Source: Pedobacter cryoconitis (lineage in GTDB: Bacteria > Bacteroidota > Bacteroidia > Sphingobacteriales > Sphingobacteriaceae). Taken from it: a DNA stretch of 64,000 nucleotides. The notes beneath the pieces were generated by a model. It searched no databases and had not been told where the DNA came from. It saw nothing but the letters and a program-made list of their open reading frames with translations. The DNA lies in the NCBI RefSeq assembly GCF_003259615.1, contig NZ_QLLR01000015.1:58277-122276 (forward strand). Direction: 5' to 3'. Made by a program: the position numbers and the translations under genes. This document shows, piece by piece, positions 1 through 8,461 of the stretch. Positions within the stretch are counted from its first letter, which is position 1. Every line of letters starts with the position of its first letter.

Positions 1-147
1 GATCACATAATGATGTAATAATTCATAAGAAACATTTTTTCCCATGTAAATACTTAAATCATAGGCCGCAAAGTAAACCAGATTAAGCATTAACAGGTCA
101 GTGACGGGTAAAACATACCTTAAAAGGTATAAATAACGTGTTTGCAT
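1..147 (-). CDS. Partial membrane protein, probable initiating sugar-phosphate transferase (N-terminus only)
   Basis: The gene begins with ATG at 147-145 on the minus strand and runs off the left edge, so only 49 codons are visible. The peptide starts MQTRYLYLLRYVLPVTDLLM and continues as a hydrophobic segment (LNLVYFAAY). This opening resembles the first transmembrane helix of polyprenyl glycosylphosphotransferases of the WcaJ/undecaprenyl-phosphate glucose phosphotransferase type in Bacteroidota, which start repeat-unit assembly on the lipid carrier. Its position beside a dTDP-sugar operon and a complete Wzx/Wzy/Wza/Wzc set fits that role, and no other initiating transferase is visible in the window. 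The catalytic C-terminal domain lies outside, so the family call rests on the N-terminus and the context only. Confidence 0.5.
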   Translation of the reverse strand, partial: MQTRYLYLLRYVLPVTDLLMLNLVYFAAYDLSIYMGKNVSYELLHHYVI

Positions 148-505
148 AGGTAGATTTATTTATAGACACACGAATATAGCAAATAAGCGCCAATCGCAAA
201 GAGAATTATAAATTTTATTCTAATATTTAACTTAAAAAGTTATTTATAGCGTGATATTTATTATTTAATCAAAATTTAACAATAATTGAATAAAATATAA
301 GCGCCATACTCCTTATGGTTTTAAAAGCTTTTTTTAGATTTCATTTAAGAATAAAATAACAAGAATAATACCTCAATACGGAAAAAATGGGAATCAAAGG
401 AAACATTCCTTACAACTTACAGCGATATTTACAAAAAAAAAAGATCCCTCAAACGATTGCCTGAGGGATCTTTTCAGCGCAGCACAATTGCCGCAAAAAA
501 CAAGC
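148..505. other. Intergenic region left of rfbA
   Basis: AT-rich 358-bp stretch between the start of the partial transferase gene and the 3' end of rfbA. It must hold the promoter of the partial gene, but I see no clear TAnnTTTG box. The only recognisable element is the terminator hairpin at 439-474. Confidence 0.6.
439..474 (-). terminator. Rho-independent terminator of the rfb operon
   Basis: A perfect 13-bp inverted repeat (AAAAGATCCCTCA / TGAGGGATCTTTT) surrounds a 10-nt loop. It lies 32 bp past the rfbA stop codon and reads into a T-rich tract on the minus strand. Confidence 0.85.
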
Positions 506-1366
506 TTATTTTAGCAACTTCAACAAATACTGTCCATAACCGCTTTTAACTAAAGGCGTAGCTACAGCAGTCAGCTGCGCTTCATCTATAAAGCCCATCC
601 GGTAAGCAACTTCTTCGATCGCCCCTATTTTCTGCCCCTGACGCTCTTCAATAACCTGAACAAATTGCCCAGCCTGCATCAAGGAGTTAAACGTACCAGT
701 ATCCAGCCAGGCTGTACCCCTGCTAAGCACACCAACTTTCAATTTCCCCTGCCCGAGGTAAACTTTATTTACATCGGTGATTTCATATTCTCCGCGTGGC
801 GATGGTTTGATATTTTTTGCAATCTCCACCACACTGTTATCATAAAAATATAAACCCGGAACCGCATAATCAGATTTAGGATGAACCGGCTTCTCTTCAA
901 TAGATACCGCTTTTTTATCTTCATCAAATTCCACCACACCGTAACGTTCCGGATCAGAAACCTGGTAAGCAAAAACAACCCCTCCATCAGGATCGGCGCT
1001 TGCCTGCAATAATTTAGACATCCCTTCTCCGTAAAAAATATTATCCCCCAATACCAGGGCAACTTTATCTTTTCCAATAAAATCGGCCCCAATCACAAAT
1101 GCCTGCGCCAGCCCATTTGGCTCCGCCTGCACTGCATAAGAAAATTTACAACCCAGGCGGCTTCCATCACCCAGCAGCTTTTCAAAGTTAGGCAGATCGT
1201 GAGGTGTAGAAATAATCAGTACTTCTCTGATCCCTGCCAGCATTAAAGTTGACAACGGATAATAGATCATCGGCTTATCATAAACCGGCATCATTTGTTT
1301 ACTCATTACAAGTGTGAGCGGATGCAAACGCGTTCCACTCCCTCCTGCCAGAATTATTCCTTTCAT
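506..1366 (-). CDS. rfbA: Glucose-1-phosphate thymidylyltransferase
   Basis: RfbA/RmlA makes dTDP-glucose from dTTP and glucose-1-phosphate, the first step of dTDP-rhamnose (and other dTDP-6-deoxysugar) synthesis in the cytoplasm. The 286-residue length is normal. The nucleotide-binding signature GGSGTRLHPLT is at residues 8-18, followed by the SKQMMPVYDKPMIYYPLS segment, the GDNIFYG motif near residue 107 and EKP near residue 157, all typical of the family. It is the last gene of a minus-strand operon after rfbB and rfbD, 3 bp from the rfbD stop, and is followed by a strong terminator. Confidence 0.96.
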   Translation of the reverse strand: MKGIILAGGSGTRLHPLTLVMSKQMMPVYDKPMIYYPLSTLMLAGIREVLIISTPHDLPNFEKLLGDGSRLGCKFSYAVQAEPNGLAQAFVIGADFIGKDKVALVLGDNIFYGEGMSKLLQASADPDGGVVFAYQVSDPERYGVVEFDEDKKAVSIEEKPVHPKSDYAVPGLYFYDNSVVEIAKNIKPSPRGEYEITDVNKVYLGQGKLKVGVLSRGTAWLDTGTFNSLMQAGQFVQVIEERQGQKIGAIEEVAYRMGFIDEAQLTAVATPLVKSGYGQYLLKLLK

Positions 1367-1369
1367 ATC

Positions 1370-2242
1370 TTAAATTTGAGGTACGTTAATTAAAGCCAAT
1401 TGATTGATACAAACTAATAAACTATCTCTCCAGTAAGGAATTTCCAAATCAAAAGTCTCTTTGATTTTAGTTTTATCCATGACAGAGAATTTCGGCCTTA
1501 CAGCCCTTGTCGGATATTTAGAAGTAGGAATAGGGAATAGTTTTACTGTAGTAGCACTGAGCTCAAAAATGCCCTGCGCAAAATCATACCACGAAGTCAC
1601 CCCTTCATTACTGTAGTGATAAACGCCGTAAGCTGTTTTGCCAGATGCGATGATCGCTAAAATTGCTTTCGCCAGATCAATTGCATAAGTTGGCGTACCA
1701 ATCTGATCGGCAATAATATTCAGCTCGTCTCTTTCTGCCCCTAATTTCAGCATGGTTTTCACAAAGTTATTTCCATATTCAGAATACAACCAGCTGGTAC
1801 GCAGAATGAAATGAGCAGACAAAACTGCTGCAATATCTTTTTCTCCTGCTAATTTAGTGACCCCATAAACATTAACAGGCTCAGCAGTATCTTCTTCTTT
1901 CAATAAATTAACACTGTTACCGGCAAAGACAAAATCGGTAGAAACATGAACCATCGCTGCACCGTAAGCCTGGCAAAGCAGCGCAATATTCTTTGCACCA
2001 TCCCTGTTAATCTGCTCACAAAGCCCCACATCATCTTCTGCTTTATCTACTGCCGTATAAGCCGCACAGTTAATCACAAATTTGGGCTGCTCTGCAATAA
2101 ACAGTTTCTCCAGCGCTGCATAGTCCAGTATATTTCCCGCAGTTTCATCCGGAAAAGAGATAGACTCCAGTCCTGTTTGTGAAGCCACTTTTTTAATGCA
2201 GCTACCCAGCTGACCGGATGCGCCTAATACTAATATTTCCAT
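1370..2242 (-). CDS. rfbD: dTDP-4-dehydrorhamnose reductase
   Basis: RfbD/RmlD reduces dTDP-4-dehydro-L-rhamnose to dTDP-L-rhamnose with NAD(P)H. The 290-residue protein is a short-chain dehydrogenase-type Rossmann protein. The LGASGQLGS dinucleotide motif is at residues 6-14, INCAAYTAVDKAE follows near residue 58, and the catalytic YGVTK (YxxxK) is near residue 127. The gene is directly adjacent to rfbB (start at 2242, rfbB stop at 2243) and 3 bp upstream of rfbA, so the three are surely co-transcribed. The 3,5-epimerase (rfbC) expected between the RfbB and RfbD steps is not in this operon. Confidence 0.93.
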   Translation of the reverse strand: MEILVLGASGQLGSCIKKVASQTGLESISFPDETAGNILDYAALEKLFIAEQPKFVINCAAYTAVDKAEDDVGLCEQINRDGAKNIALLCQAYGAAMVHVSTDFVFAGNSVNLLKEEDTAEPVNVYGVTKLAGEKDIAAVLSAHFILRTSWLYSEYGNNFVKTMLKLGAERDELNIIADQIGTPTYAIDLAKAILAIIASGKTAYGVYHYSNEGVTSWYDFAQGIFELSATTVKLFPIPTSKYPTRAVRPKFSVMDKTKIKETFDLEIPYWRDSLLVCINQLALINVPQI

Positions 2243-3301
2243 TTATCTTTCTGCGTATTGAGTTTCATAATAAGACTGATAATTCGACGAAGTTACATCA
2301 TCCAGCCATTGTTCATTTTCAAGGTACCAATCTACAGTTTTCGCCAGACCTTCTTCAAATTGAAGACTTGGAACCCAGTTTAATTTTTCCTGAAGCTTAG
2401 ACGAATCGATTGCATACCTTAAATCATGACCGGCGCGATCGGTTACATAAGTAATCAATTGTTCAGAAGTACCAGCTGAACGGCCGAGCTTCTCATCCAT
2501 AATCTTACAAAGAAGCTTAATCAGGTCAATGTTTTTCCATTCGTTATGACCACCAATATTATAGGTTTCACCTGCTTTTGCCTGGTGAAAGATCACATCA
2601 ATAGCACGGGCATGATCTTCTACCCAAAGCCAGTCACGCACGTTTTCACCTTTACCATATACAGGCACAGCTTTGTTATTTTTAATATTATTGATCGCCA
2701 GCGGGATCAGCTTCTCCGGAAAATGGTGAGATCCATAGTTATTTGAACAGTTGGAAATCACAACATCCAGACCATAAGTATCGTGGTAAGCCCGAACAAA
2801 ATGATCAGAACTTGCTTTAGAGGCAGAATATGGGCTATGCGGATCATAAGCAGTTGTTTCTGTAAACATCCCTGTTTCACCAAGCGCCCCATAAACTTCA
2901 TCTGTAGAGACATGATAAAAACGTTTCTGAGCATAGTCACCTTTCCACTGTTCTTTTGCAGCATTCAGCAGATTAACTGTTCCGATTACATTGGTCATCA
3001 CAAATTCCATCGGATTGGAGATCGAACGGTCAACATGAGATTCGGCAGCTAAATGAATAACAGCATCAAACTGCGCGGTACGGAACAGTTCAGCTATAAA
3101 AGCAGCATCCACAATATCGCCTTTTACAAATTCGTAGTTTGGTGCCGATTCTATATCAGTCAGATTTAAAAGGTTCCCTGCATAAGTTAACTTATCCAGG
3201 TTTACGATCTGATAATCGGGGTAGCTCTTTACGAACCTGCGCACCACATGGGAACCGATAAACCCGGCACCACCGGTAATTAAAATTTTCTTAGTCATCA
3301 T
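2243..3301 (-). CDS. rfbB: dTDP-glucose 4,6-dehydratase
   Basis: RfbB/RmlB converts dTDP-glucose to dTDP-4-keto-6-deoxyglucose using bound NAD+. The 352-residue protein shows GGAGFIGSHVV (residues 10-20), LAAESHVDRS, STDEVYG and the catalytic YSASK, all diagnostic of the extended SDR dehydratases. Two ATG codons are adjacent (3301 and 3298); either could be the start. The gene lies 30 bp after the upstream nucleotidyltransferase and abuts rfbD. Its product feeds either rhamnose or another dTDP-6-deoxysugar for the neighbouring exopolysaccharide. Confidence 0.96.
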   Translation of the reverse strand: MMTKKILITGGAGFIGSHVVRRFVKSYPDYQIVNLDKLTYAGNLLNLTDIESAPNYEFVKGDIVDAAFIAELFRTAQFDAVIHLAAESHVDRSISNPMEFVMTNVIGTVNLLNAAKEQWKGDYAQKRFYHVSTDEVYGALGETGMFTETTAYDPHSPYSASKASSDHFVRAYHDTYGLDVVISNCSNNYGSHHFPEKLIPLAINNIKNNKAVPVYGKGENVRDWLWVEDHARAIDVIFHQAKAGETYNIGGHNEWKNIDLIKLLCKIMDEKLGRSAGTSEQLITYVTDRAGHDLRYAIDSSKLQEKLNWVPSLQFEEGLAKTVDWYLENEQWLDDVTSSNYQSYYETQYAER

Positions 3302-3331
3302 TATAAATTTAATGGTTGATCACCCTGATTA

Positions 3332-4240
3332 TTATTTCCACAAATCAGAAGGATAAAGACCTTCTGCTGTCAACTCCAGCAACCGCTCTTTAACGATCTG
3401 CGCATCTTCTTTAAAAGTGACCCCAAACCATTTAGCCTGGGTAGGGATCATTTTCACTACTCCCGCACCTGTGCTGATCAATTGATCGGCAACTTCAGGG
3501 ATCAGGAATTCAGCTTTCAGGTTATTGACATTCTCTTGCAGAAACTTAAGATAACCAACTTCGCTCCAATTCACAAACTCTGGCGTAAAACAAAAGAAGT
3601 TCATACTCACTTTTGTATCCATTGGCAATTCAATCAGCGCATCACCGTCCTTCGCAAATGCTTTACCATCCTTTTTAACAACCTCTTTACGTTCTGTAAT
3701 TCCGGTAATATGACCTGCTGCATTTACATTAATCTCCCCACGGGTCACTGAACCGTGATCACTTAAGCTATTTTTAAGCTCATATCCGATACAGGCATAT
3801 TTCCCGGCCGCGGCTTCTGTAGTCAGAAAACCGTAAGCCTGCTTAAATGCGTCGTACCCATAAAAATCATCGGCATTAATCACAGCAAAGGGTGCATCCA
3901 GAACCTCTTTGGTACAGAGCAGCGCATGCTGTGTTCCAAATGGCTTTGTACGGTCTGCAGAGATCTCCTGACCACCACTAAACTTATCCAGAGATTGATA
4001 AACGTAGTCCAGTTCAATCCTGCCCGCAAGTTTAGGCTCAATAGATGCTTTAAAAGAGGCAGCAAACTCTTCACGGATGATAAAGATCACCTTACCAAAC
4101 CCTGCTTTAATGGCATCAAAAATTGAATACTCCATAATGGTTTCTCCGGAAGGCCCAAAAGATTCAATTTGTTTGTTACCACCATAACGGCTCGCCATTC
4201 CGGCAGCCAAAATAACCAGTGAGGGTTTTAATTTAGTCAT
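3332..4240 (-). CDS. Sugar-phosphate nucleotidyltransferase family protein
   Basis: This 302-residue protein has an N-terminal nucleotidyltransferase fold with the phosphate-binding segment LAAGMASRYGGNKQIESFG (about residues 11-29) and an INADDFYGYDAF metal/sugar-binding segment near residue 120. It belongs to the NTP_transferase superfamily but to a branch distinct from RfbA, with GMASRYGG in place of GGSGTR. The substrate cannot be read from the sequence. It is the first gene of the minus-strand operon with rfbB-rfbD-rfbA, with a TAnnTTTG promoter box 20 bp upstream of its ATG, so a role in nucleotide-sugar supply for the capsule locus is likely. Confidence 0.75.
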   Translation of the reverse strand: MTKLKPSLVILAAGMASRYGGNKQIESFGPSGETIMEYSIFDAIKAGFGKVIFIIREEFAASFKASIEPKLAGRIELDYVYQSLDKFSGGQEISADRTKPFGTQHALLCTKEVLDAPFAVINADDFYGYDAFKQAYGFLTTEAAAGKYACIGYELKNSLSDHGSVTRGEINVNAAGHITGITERKEVVKKDGKAFAKDGDALIELPMDTKVSMNFFCFTPEFVNWSEVGYLKFLQENVNNLKAEFLIPEVADQLISTGAGVVKMIPTQAKWFGVTFKEDAQIVKERLLELTAEGLYPSDLWK

Positions 4241-4260
4241 AAGTAGAAATGTTATAGGTA

Positions 4261-4268
4261 CAAATATA
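4261..4268 (-). promoter_or_regulatory. Candidate Bacteroidota -7 box for the rfb operon
   Basis: TATATTTG on the minus strand matches the Bacteroidetes consensus TAnnTTTG and lies 20 bp before the first ATG of the rfb operon. No convincing -33 TTTG is visible. Confidence 0.45.
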
Positions 4269-4397
4269 GCACTCTTACCGATTTTACCTCATTAACACAG
4301 CATTAAATTTTCACTTAAATACAATATATTAACATAATAAGCCTTTTATTAAACGCAAATAGCAATAGAAACATAATTATAATAACATAAAAATAAA

Positions 4398-4405
4398 TAC
4401 ATTTG
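4398..4405 (+). promoter_or_regulatory. Candidate -7 box upstream of manC
   Basis: TACATTTG matches TAnnTTTG. It is 231 bp upstream of the manC ATG and no clear -33 element is seen, so this is a weak call. Confidence 0.3.
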
Positions 4406-4635
4406 CAAGAAGAGGATGTGATTAAGGTTAAAAAATCATTAACTCCTGAATTCTGTACCAGTTTACAGGGAATAATTCAATAATTTTAGAATCAAAGGGG
4501 ATAAATGCCATTAAAACCTTACGCTATAAATTATTATCGTTCAATAATTAGCAAAACGAAAGAATAAATAACCAAAAAAGTAAATAAATATAAGATTTTC
4601 AATCATTTAAGAGCAACCATATTCAACCAGAAAAG

Positions 4636-5715
4636 ATGAAAAACAACAACTTTGTATTGATAATGGCCGGCGGTATCGGCAGCAGGTTCTGGCCTAAAAG
4701 CCGCAATGCCTACCCTAAACAGTTTCTTGACATCCTTGGAATCGGCAAATCGCTCCTTCAATTAACATATGATCGTTTCTTGAAATTATGCCCGCCAGAC
4801 AACATATACATTGTAACTAATAGTCAGTATAGTAATATTATTATCAATCAACTAAAAGGGATTAGCTTAGAGCAATTGATCTGCGAGCCAAGCCGGAACA
4901 ACACAGCTCCATGTATCGCCTATGCCTCCTTCAAACTGAATAAAATCAACCCGGAAGCGAACATTGTCGTTGCGCCTTCAGATCATTTTATATTGCATGA
5001 GGACATTTTTATTGAAAAAGTGGAACAGGCACTGGCTTATACGCAGCAGCACGATGTACTGGTTACTTTAGGAATTTCACCAACCAGGCCGGACACCGGA
5101 TATGGTTATATTAAATATGCGGCAGCTCAGGACCAGGGGCTTCATAAAGTAGTTCAGTTTACTGAGAAACCTTCCCTGGAAAAAGCGAAAGAATTCCTGA
5201 AAGCAGGAGATTATCTTTGGAATGCCGGTATTTTCATCTGGAAGGTCAGCGCTATTCTCAAAGGATTAAAAGAACACGCAGAAACGATCTATACATTATT
5301 TGATAGCGGAAAAGAGCTATATAACACTTCTGAAGAGCAGACATTCATTACGCAGAACTATCCAAAATCACCAAACATATCTATTGATTATGCGATCATG
5401 GAACAAGCTGATAATGTATATACTATTCCTTCAGATTTTGGCTGGTCAGATCTTGGGACCTGGGCTTCTTTGTATGAGTCCGCCCCAAGAAATGATGACA
5501 ACAATGTATTATCTGCTAAACAGCTTAATATAAAAGATACACAGAACAGTATTATTCACATCAACAATGATAAGCTGGCTATTATCCGCGGCCTTGATAA
5601 TTTCATCGTGGTAGACGAGGGCAATGCTTTATTGATTTACCCTAAAGACCAGGAACAGGAAATCAAAGAAGTGGTCAAAGAAATGAACATCACTTTCGGA
5701 GAAACTTTCAGTTAA
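4636..5715 (+). CDS. manC: Mannose-1-phosphate guanylyltransferase
   Basis: This enzyme makes GDP-mannose from GTP and mannose-1-phosphate. The 359-residue protein opens with GGIGSRFWP (residues 12-20) followed by YPKQF, the classic GMP-pyrophosphorylase signature. It also carries VAPSDHFI near residue 117, FTEKP near residue 176, and the SIDYAIMEQ and FGWSDLGTW segments of the family. It lacks the C-terminal cupin phosphomannose isomerase domain of bifunctional ManC proteins, so it is the monofunctional type. It is divergent from the rfb operon and 62 bp upstream of the Wzi-family gene, with which it may be co-transcribed. GDP-mannose would feed the capsule and GDP-sugar derivatives. Confidence 0.93.
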   Translation: MKNNNFVLIMAGGIGSRFWPKSRNAYPKQFLDILGIGKSLLQLTYDRFLKLCPPDNIYIVTNSQYSNIIINQLKGISLEQLICEPSRNNTAPCIAYASFKLNKINPEANIVVAPSDHFILHEDIFIEKVEQALAYTQQHDVLVTLGISPTRPDTGYGYIKYAAAQDQGLHKVVQFTEKPSLEKAKEFLKAGDYLWNAGIFIWKVSAILKGLKEHAETIYTLFDSGKELYNTSEEQTFITQNYPKSPNISIDYAIMEQADNVYTIPSDFGWSDLGTWASLYESAPRNDDNNVLSAKQLNIKDTQNSIIHINNDKLAIIRGLDNFIVVDEGNALLIYPKDQEQEIKEVVKEMNITFGETFS

Positions 5716-5777
5716 AAAAACCATTAAGCTCTCTAAATATACACACGCTACTGTACCTTTTTTATCCTGATCCTGTT

Positions 5778-7340
5778 ATGAGTTTAATTGATAATTTTAA
5801 TACTAAGTTAATATTAGTCCCCGCAGCGCTTTTCGTACTGACCAGCCAGCTAAAGGCGCAAACTTTTAAAAATATAAAAGCCGAAGTGGAAACTCAGGCT
5901 ATCGGAACAACCGGGGGCGTAGTTCCTTTCTGGATGCGGTCTAACCAGTTCGGCTCCACTCCTTCGCCTGGTGCATCGGCTAGTTTTATCGCAAGGTTCC
6001 ACCGTGATTATAGCACACCTTCTTCTATAGATAGTACGGCAGGAAAGAAAAAGCTGATCGATTGGGGATTTGGATTTGATGGAAGAGCAAATGTGGGAAA
6101 AGAATCTGAACTTCAGTTAATTGAAGCTTATGCGAAAGTCAGAGCCGGAATTTTTCAGCTTCAGGGCGGAAGGACAAAAGATGTCATGGGCCTGAATGGT
6201 GATACAACCTTAAGTTCAGGTAATTTTTCTGTATCGGGAAATGCACTGGGCATCCCCAAAATCGAGCTTTCAATTCCCAATTATTATACTATTCCAGCCT
6301 TCAATGGCCTGTTCGCGATCAAAGGAAACTTTGCGCATGGCTGGGTTGGAAAAACAAGAATTCTGGATGTGATTAACGGTTCGCAGTCGAGCAATCAAAT
6401 TTATCAAATCCAGAACACCCACCCTACTACTTATTTCCATCAAAAGTCTTTGTATGTTCGCCTGGGCAGGGAAGACTGGAAACTCAAATTTTATGGCGGA
6501 TTCAATCATCAGGTATACTGGGGGAATGAGAAAGACGCTTATGGTCCCAATTTCAAGCTTTCCCCGCTGAAGTCGTTCTTTTATGTAGCCACAGGTAAGT
6601 CTTATGGAGCTGCCGGAGTACCTACTTCTAAAATTGGTAATCAGCTGGGCTCGGTTGATCTTGGCGCTGAATATGATTTTAACAGCGTTAAAGTCATGCT
6701 ATACCGACAGACTTTTTATGATGTAGGTGCTTTATCAAAACTGGCAAATATCAGGGACGGTTTAAATGGAGTGAGCATTGAGAATAAAAATTACAACCGT
6801 AAAAATCGTGGATTTGAGTGGAAGAAAGCATTATTTGAGTTCTTTTATTCTAAAGATCAGGCAGGTTATCCGTGGTCTATACCCACCAAGTCAGGTGATG
6901 AGGATTATTACAATAATTTCTATTATTTGGAAGGATGGTCTTACAAGGGTGCAGGAGTCGGAAATCCACTGGTCACCACAAAAGACGATGCGCGAAAAGG
7001 CCAGGCTTTCCGGTATGCGGATAATTTCATCAATAACCGGATAGTCGCAGTACATTTCGGTCTTTCAGGAAGTTTACAGCAATGGGATTTCACGACAAAA
7101 CTTACGTATTCAAAAAACTATGGTACTTTCGGAACGAGTGTTTATGGCGGGTCGACGGGCTCCATCAGAAATCCGCAGACGACAAATATCTTCGTCCCTG
7201 TTGACCAGTTTTCTTTTTACCTGGAAGGCATGAGACCAATAAACAAGGGCTATAGTGTTGGTTTTGCTACAGCCCTTGATCAGGGTAAACTACTTTATAA
7301 TTCTTATGGTATGCTTTTAAAGCTGAGAAAGAGCTGGTAA
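5778..7340 (+). CDS. Capsule assembly Wzi-family outer-membrane protein
   Basis: The 520-residue protein starts with a Sec signal peptide (about residues 1-28, ending LKAQ). The mature part is rich in aromatic and Gly residues in alternating patterns typical of an outer-membrane beta-barrel. The opening of the mature region, with its VETQAIGTTGGVVPFWMRSNQFG segment split over residues 37-59, is characteristic of Bacteroidota proteins assigned to the Wzi capsule-assembly family. Wzi of Escherichia coli anchors group 1 capsule to the cell surface. Here the gene follows manC and lies inside a Wza/Wzc-dependent polysaccharide locus, on the strand opposite to most of it. It is convergent with the glycosyltransferase operon, with a shared hairpin between them. 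Confidence 0.8.
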   Translation: MSLIDNFNTKLILVPAALFVLTSQLKAQTFKNIKAEVETQAIGTTGGVVPFWMRSNQFGSTPSPGASASFIARFHRDYSTPSSIDSTAGKKKLIDWGFGFDGRANVGKESELQLIEAYAKVRAGIFQLQGGRTKDVMGLNGDTTLSSGNFSVSGNALGIPKIELSIPNYYTIPAFNGLFAIKGNFAHGWVGKTRILDVINGSQSSNQIYQIQNTHPTTYFHQKSLYVRLGREDWKLKFYGGFNHQVYWGNEKDAYGPNFKLSPLKSFFYVATGKSYGAAGVPTSKIGNQLGSVDLGAEYDFNSVKVMLYRQTFYDVGALSKLANIRDGLNGVSIENKNYNRKNRGFEWKKALFEFFYSKDQAGYPWSIPTKSGDEDYYNNFYYLEGWSYKGAGVGNPLVTTKDDARKGQAFRYADNFINNRIVAVHFGLSGSLQQWDFTTKLTYSKNYGTFGTSVYGGSTGSIRNPQTTNIFVPVDQFSFYLEGMRPINKGYSVGFATALDQGKLLYNSYGMLLKLRKSW

Positions 7341-7343
7341 ACA

Positions 7344-7370
7344 GCAGATCAACCTTAACGGTTGATCTGC
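7344..7370. terminator. Bidirectional terminator hairpin between convergent genes
   Basis: A perfect 11-bp inverted repeat (GCAGATCAACC / GGTTGATCTGC) with a 5-nt loop sits 4 bp after the Wzi-family stop and overlaps the last codons of the convergent glycosyltransferase gene. There is little T-tract on either side, so it may act by RNA structure on both messages. Confidence 0.6.
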
Positions 7371-8461
7371 CCTTTAATGGCAGCAAAGTGATTGGCGTAT
7401 TGATCAACGATCAATTCCCAATCATAAATCCGGGTAATTTTATCCCTGTTATTGGCTATCATCGACTGGTAGCTATCCTGGTCATAAACTACTTTCAGCA
7501 AGTGCTTTTGAACATCGGCCGCGTTTTGGAAATAAATAGCATCGCCTTCTAAAATATAACGATTGAAAGGGTTGTCATTGGCACAAATCAAACTGCTCGA
7601 GGCCATAGCTTCCAGCAAGGATGGATTAGTACCGCCAACGGTATGTCCATGAAAGTATATTTTCGAGAAATGCCTCAAGCTGTTTAAAGTGCCGATGTTA
7701 TAAATTCCGCCAATAAATTGAATTTGAGGGTGTGCAGCAAATTTCTCTTTCAGATAATTCCCGTAAGCGGTTTCATGTTTGCCGACAACCAGAAACGGAA
7801 TATCCAGGTTACCCATCGAAACACCATCCAGAATAACCTCTATACTGTTTTCCGGCTCTAACCTGGCAATCAGCATATTATAAGCATACGGAGCTAATTT
7901 ATATTCCTGAAGAACGCCTGGATCAGGCTGATCAAATAAGGTAGCGCCATAGGCGATAAAAGTAGAGTCTTTTTGGTATTTATCCTTCAGATAGTTCTGA
8001 ATTCCGATAGAGTCTGAAATCAAATGATCACTGTATTTTACGCCCAGACTTTCTGCATATCTCAGGAATTTCTTTACTTTTTCTGAGTACTTGGTACGTT
8101 TCCATTCCAGTCCATCCATATTGGTGGTCACCACCACTTTTTTAGGCAGCATCCAGCCCCAGACAGAACTGCTGGTATACCCTAATTGCAGGATTATATC
8201 ACAATTTTGTCTGCGCACATCAAGAATACAGTTCAAATCATAAATAAACTGACCTGCAGTTCCAATTTTATCTTCAGGATCATAACAGTGCACAAGCTTA
8301 ACTCCGTTCCATTCCTTTTCTTGATAGGGATGATTGTGAGAGTTATAAACGATAACCTCAAATCCTCTTTTTACTAACCCAAGCGCAAGGTACTCTGCAC
8401 ATTGTTCAAAACCACCATAATAGTTTGGTATACCTCTTGTCCCGATTATCGCTATGCGCAT
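7355..8461 (-). CDS. DUF1972/GT-B glycosyltransferase (rhamnosyltransferase-like)
   Basis: The 368-residue GT-B protein begins with GTRGIPNYYGGFEQ (residues 7-20), the hallmark of the DUF1972 N-terminal domain found in glycosyltransferases such as the pneumococcal WchF/Cps2T rhamnosyltransferases. The donor-binding C-terminal half contains IARLEPENSIE and HTVGGTNPSLLEAM, the latter supplying the conserved Glu of GT4-like enzymes. It probably adds one sugar of the repeat unit at the inner membrane; a dTDP-rhamnose donor would fit the rfb genes nearby but is inferred. It is the last gene of the long capsule operon and overlaps the previous glycosyltransferase by 10 bp, indicating translational coupling. 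Confidence 0.85.
   Translation of the reverse strand: MRIAIIGTRGIPNYYGGFEQCAEYLALGLVKRGFEVIVYNSHNHPYQEKEWNGVKLVHCYDPEDKIGTAGQFIYDLNCILDVRRQNCDIILQLGYTSSSVWGWMLPKKVVVTTNMDGLEWKRTKYSEKVKKFLRYAESLGVKYSDHLISDSIGIQNYLKDKYQKDSTFIAYGATLFDQPDPGVLQEYKLAPYAYNMLIARLEPENSIEVILDGVSMGNLDIPFLVVGKHETAYGNYLKEKFAAHPQIQFIGGIYNIGTLNSLRHFSKIYFHGHTVGGTNPSLLEAMASSSLICANDNPFNRYILEGDAIYFQNAADVQKHLLKVVYDQDSYQSMIANNRDKITRIYDWELIVDQYANHFAAIKGQINR

Larger units (their letters stand above)
4241..4635. other. Divergent promoter region between the rfb operon and manC
   Basis: 395 bp of AT-rich sequence between divergently transcribed genes. It contains one candidate -7 box for each direction (minus strand 4261-4268, plus strand 4398-4405) and no open frame of note. 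The plus-strand box would leave a leader of more than 200 nt before manC. Confidence 0.6.
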
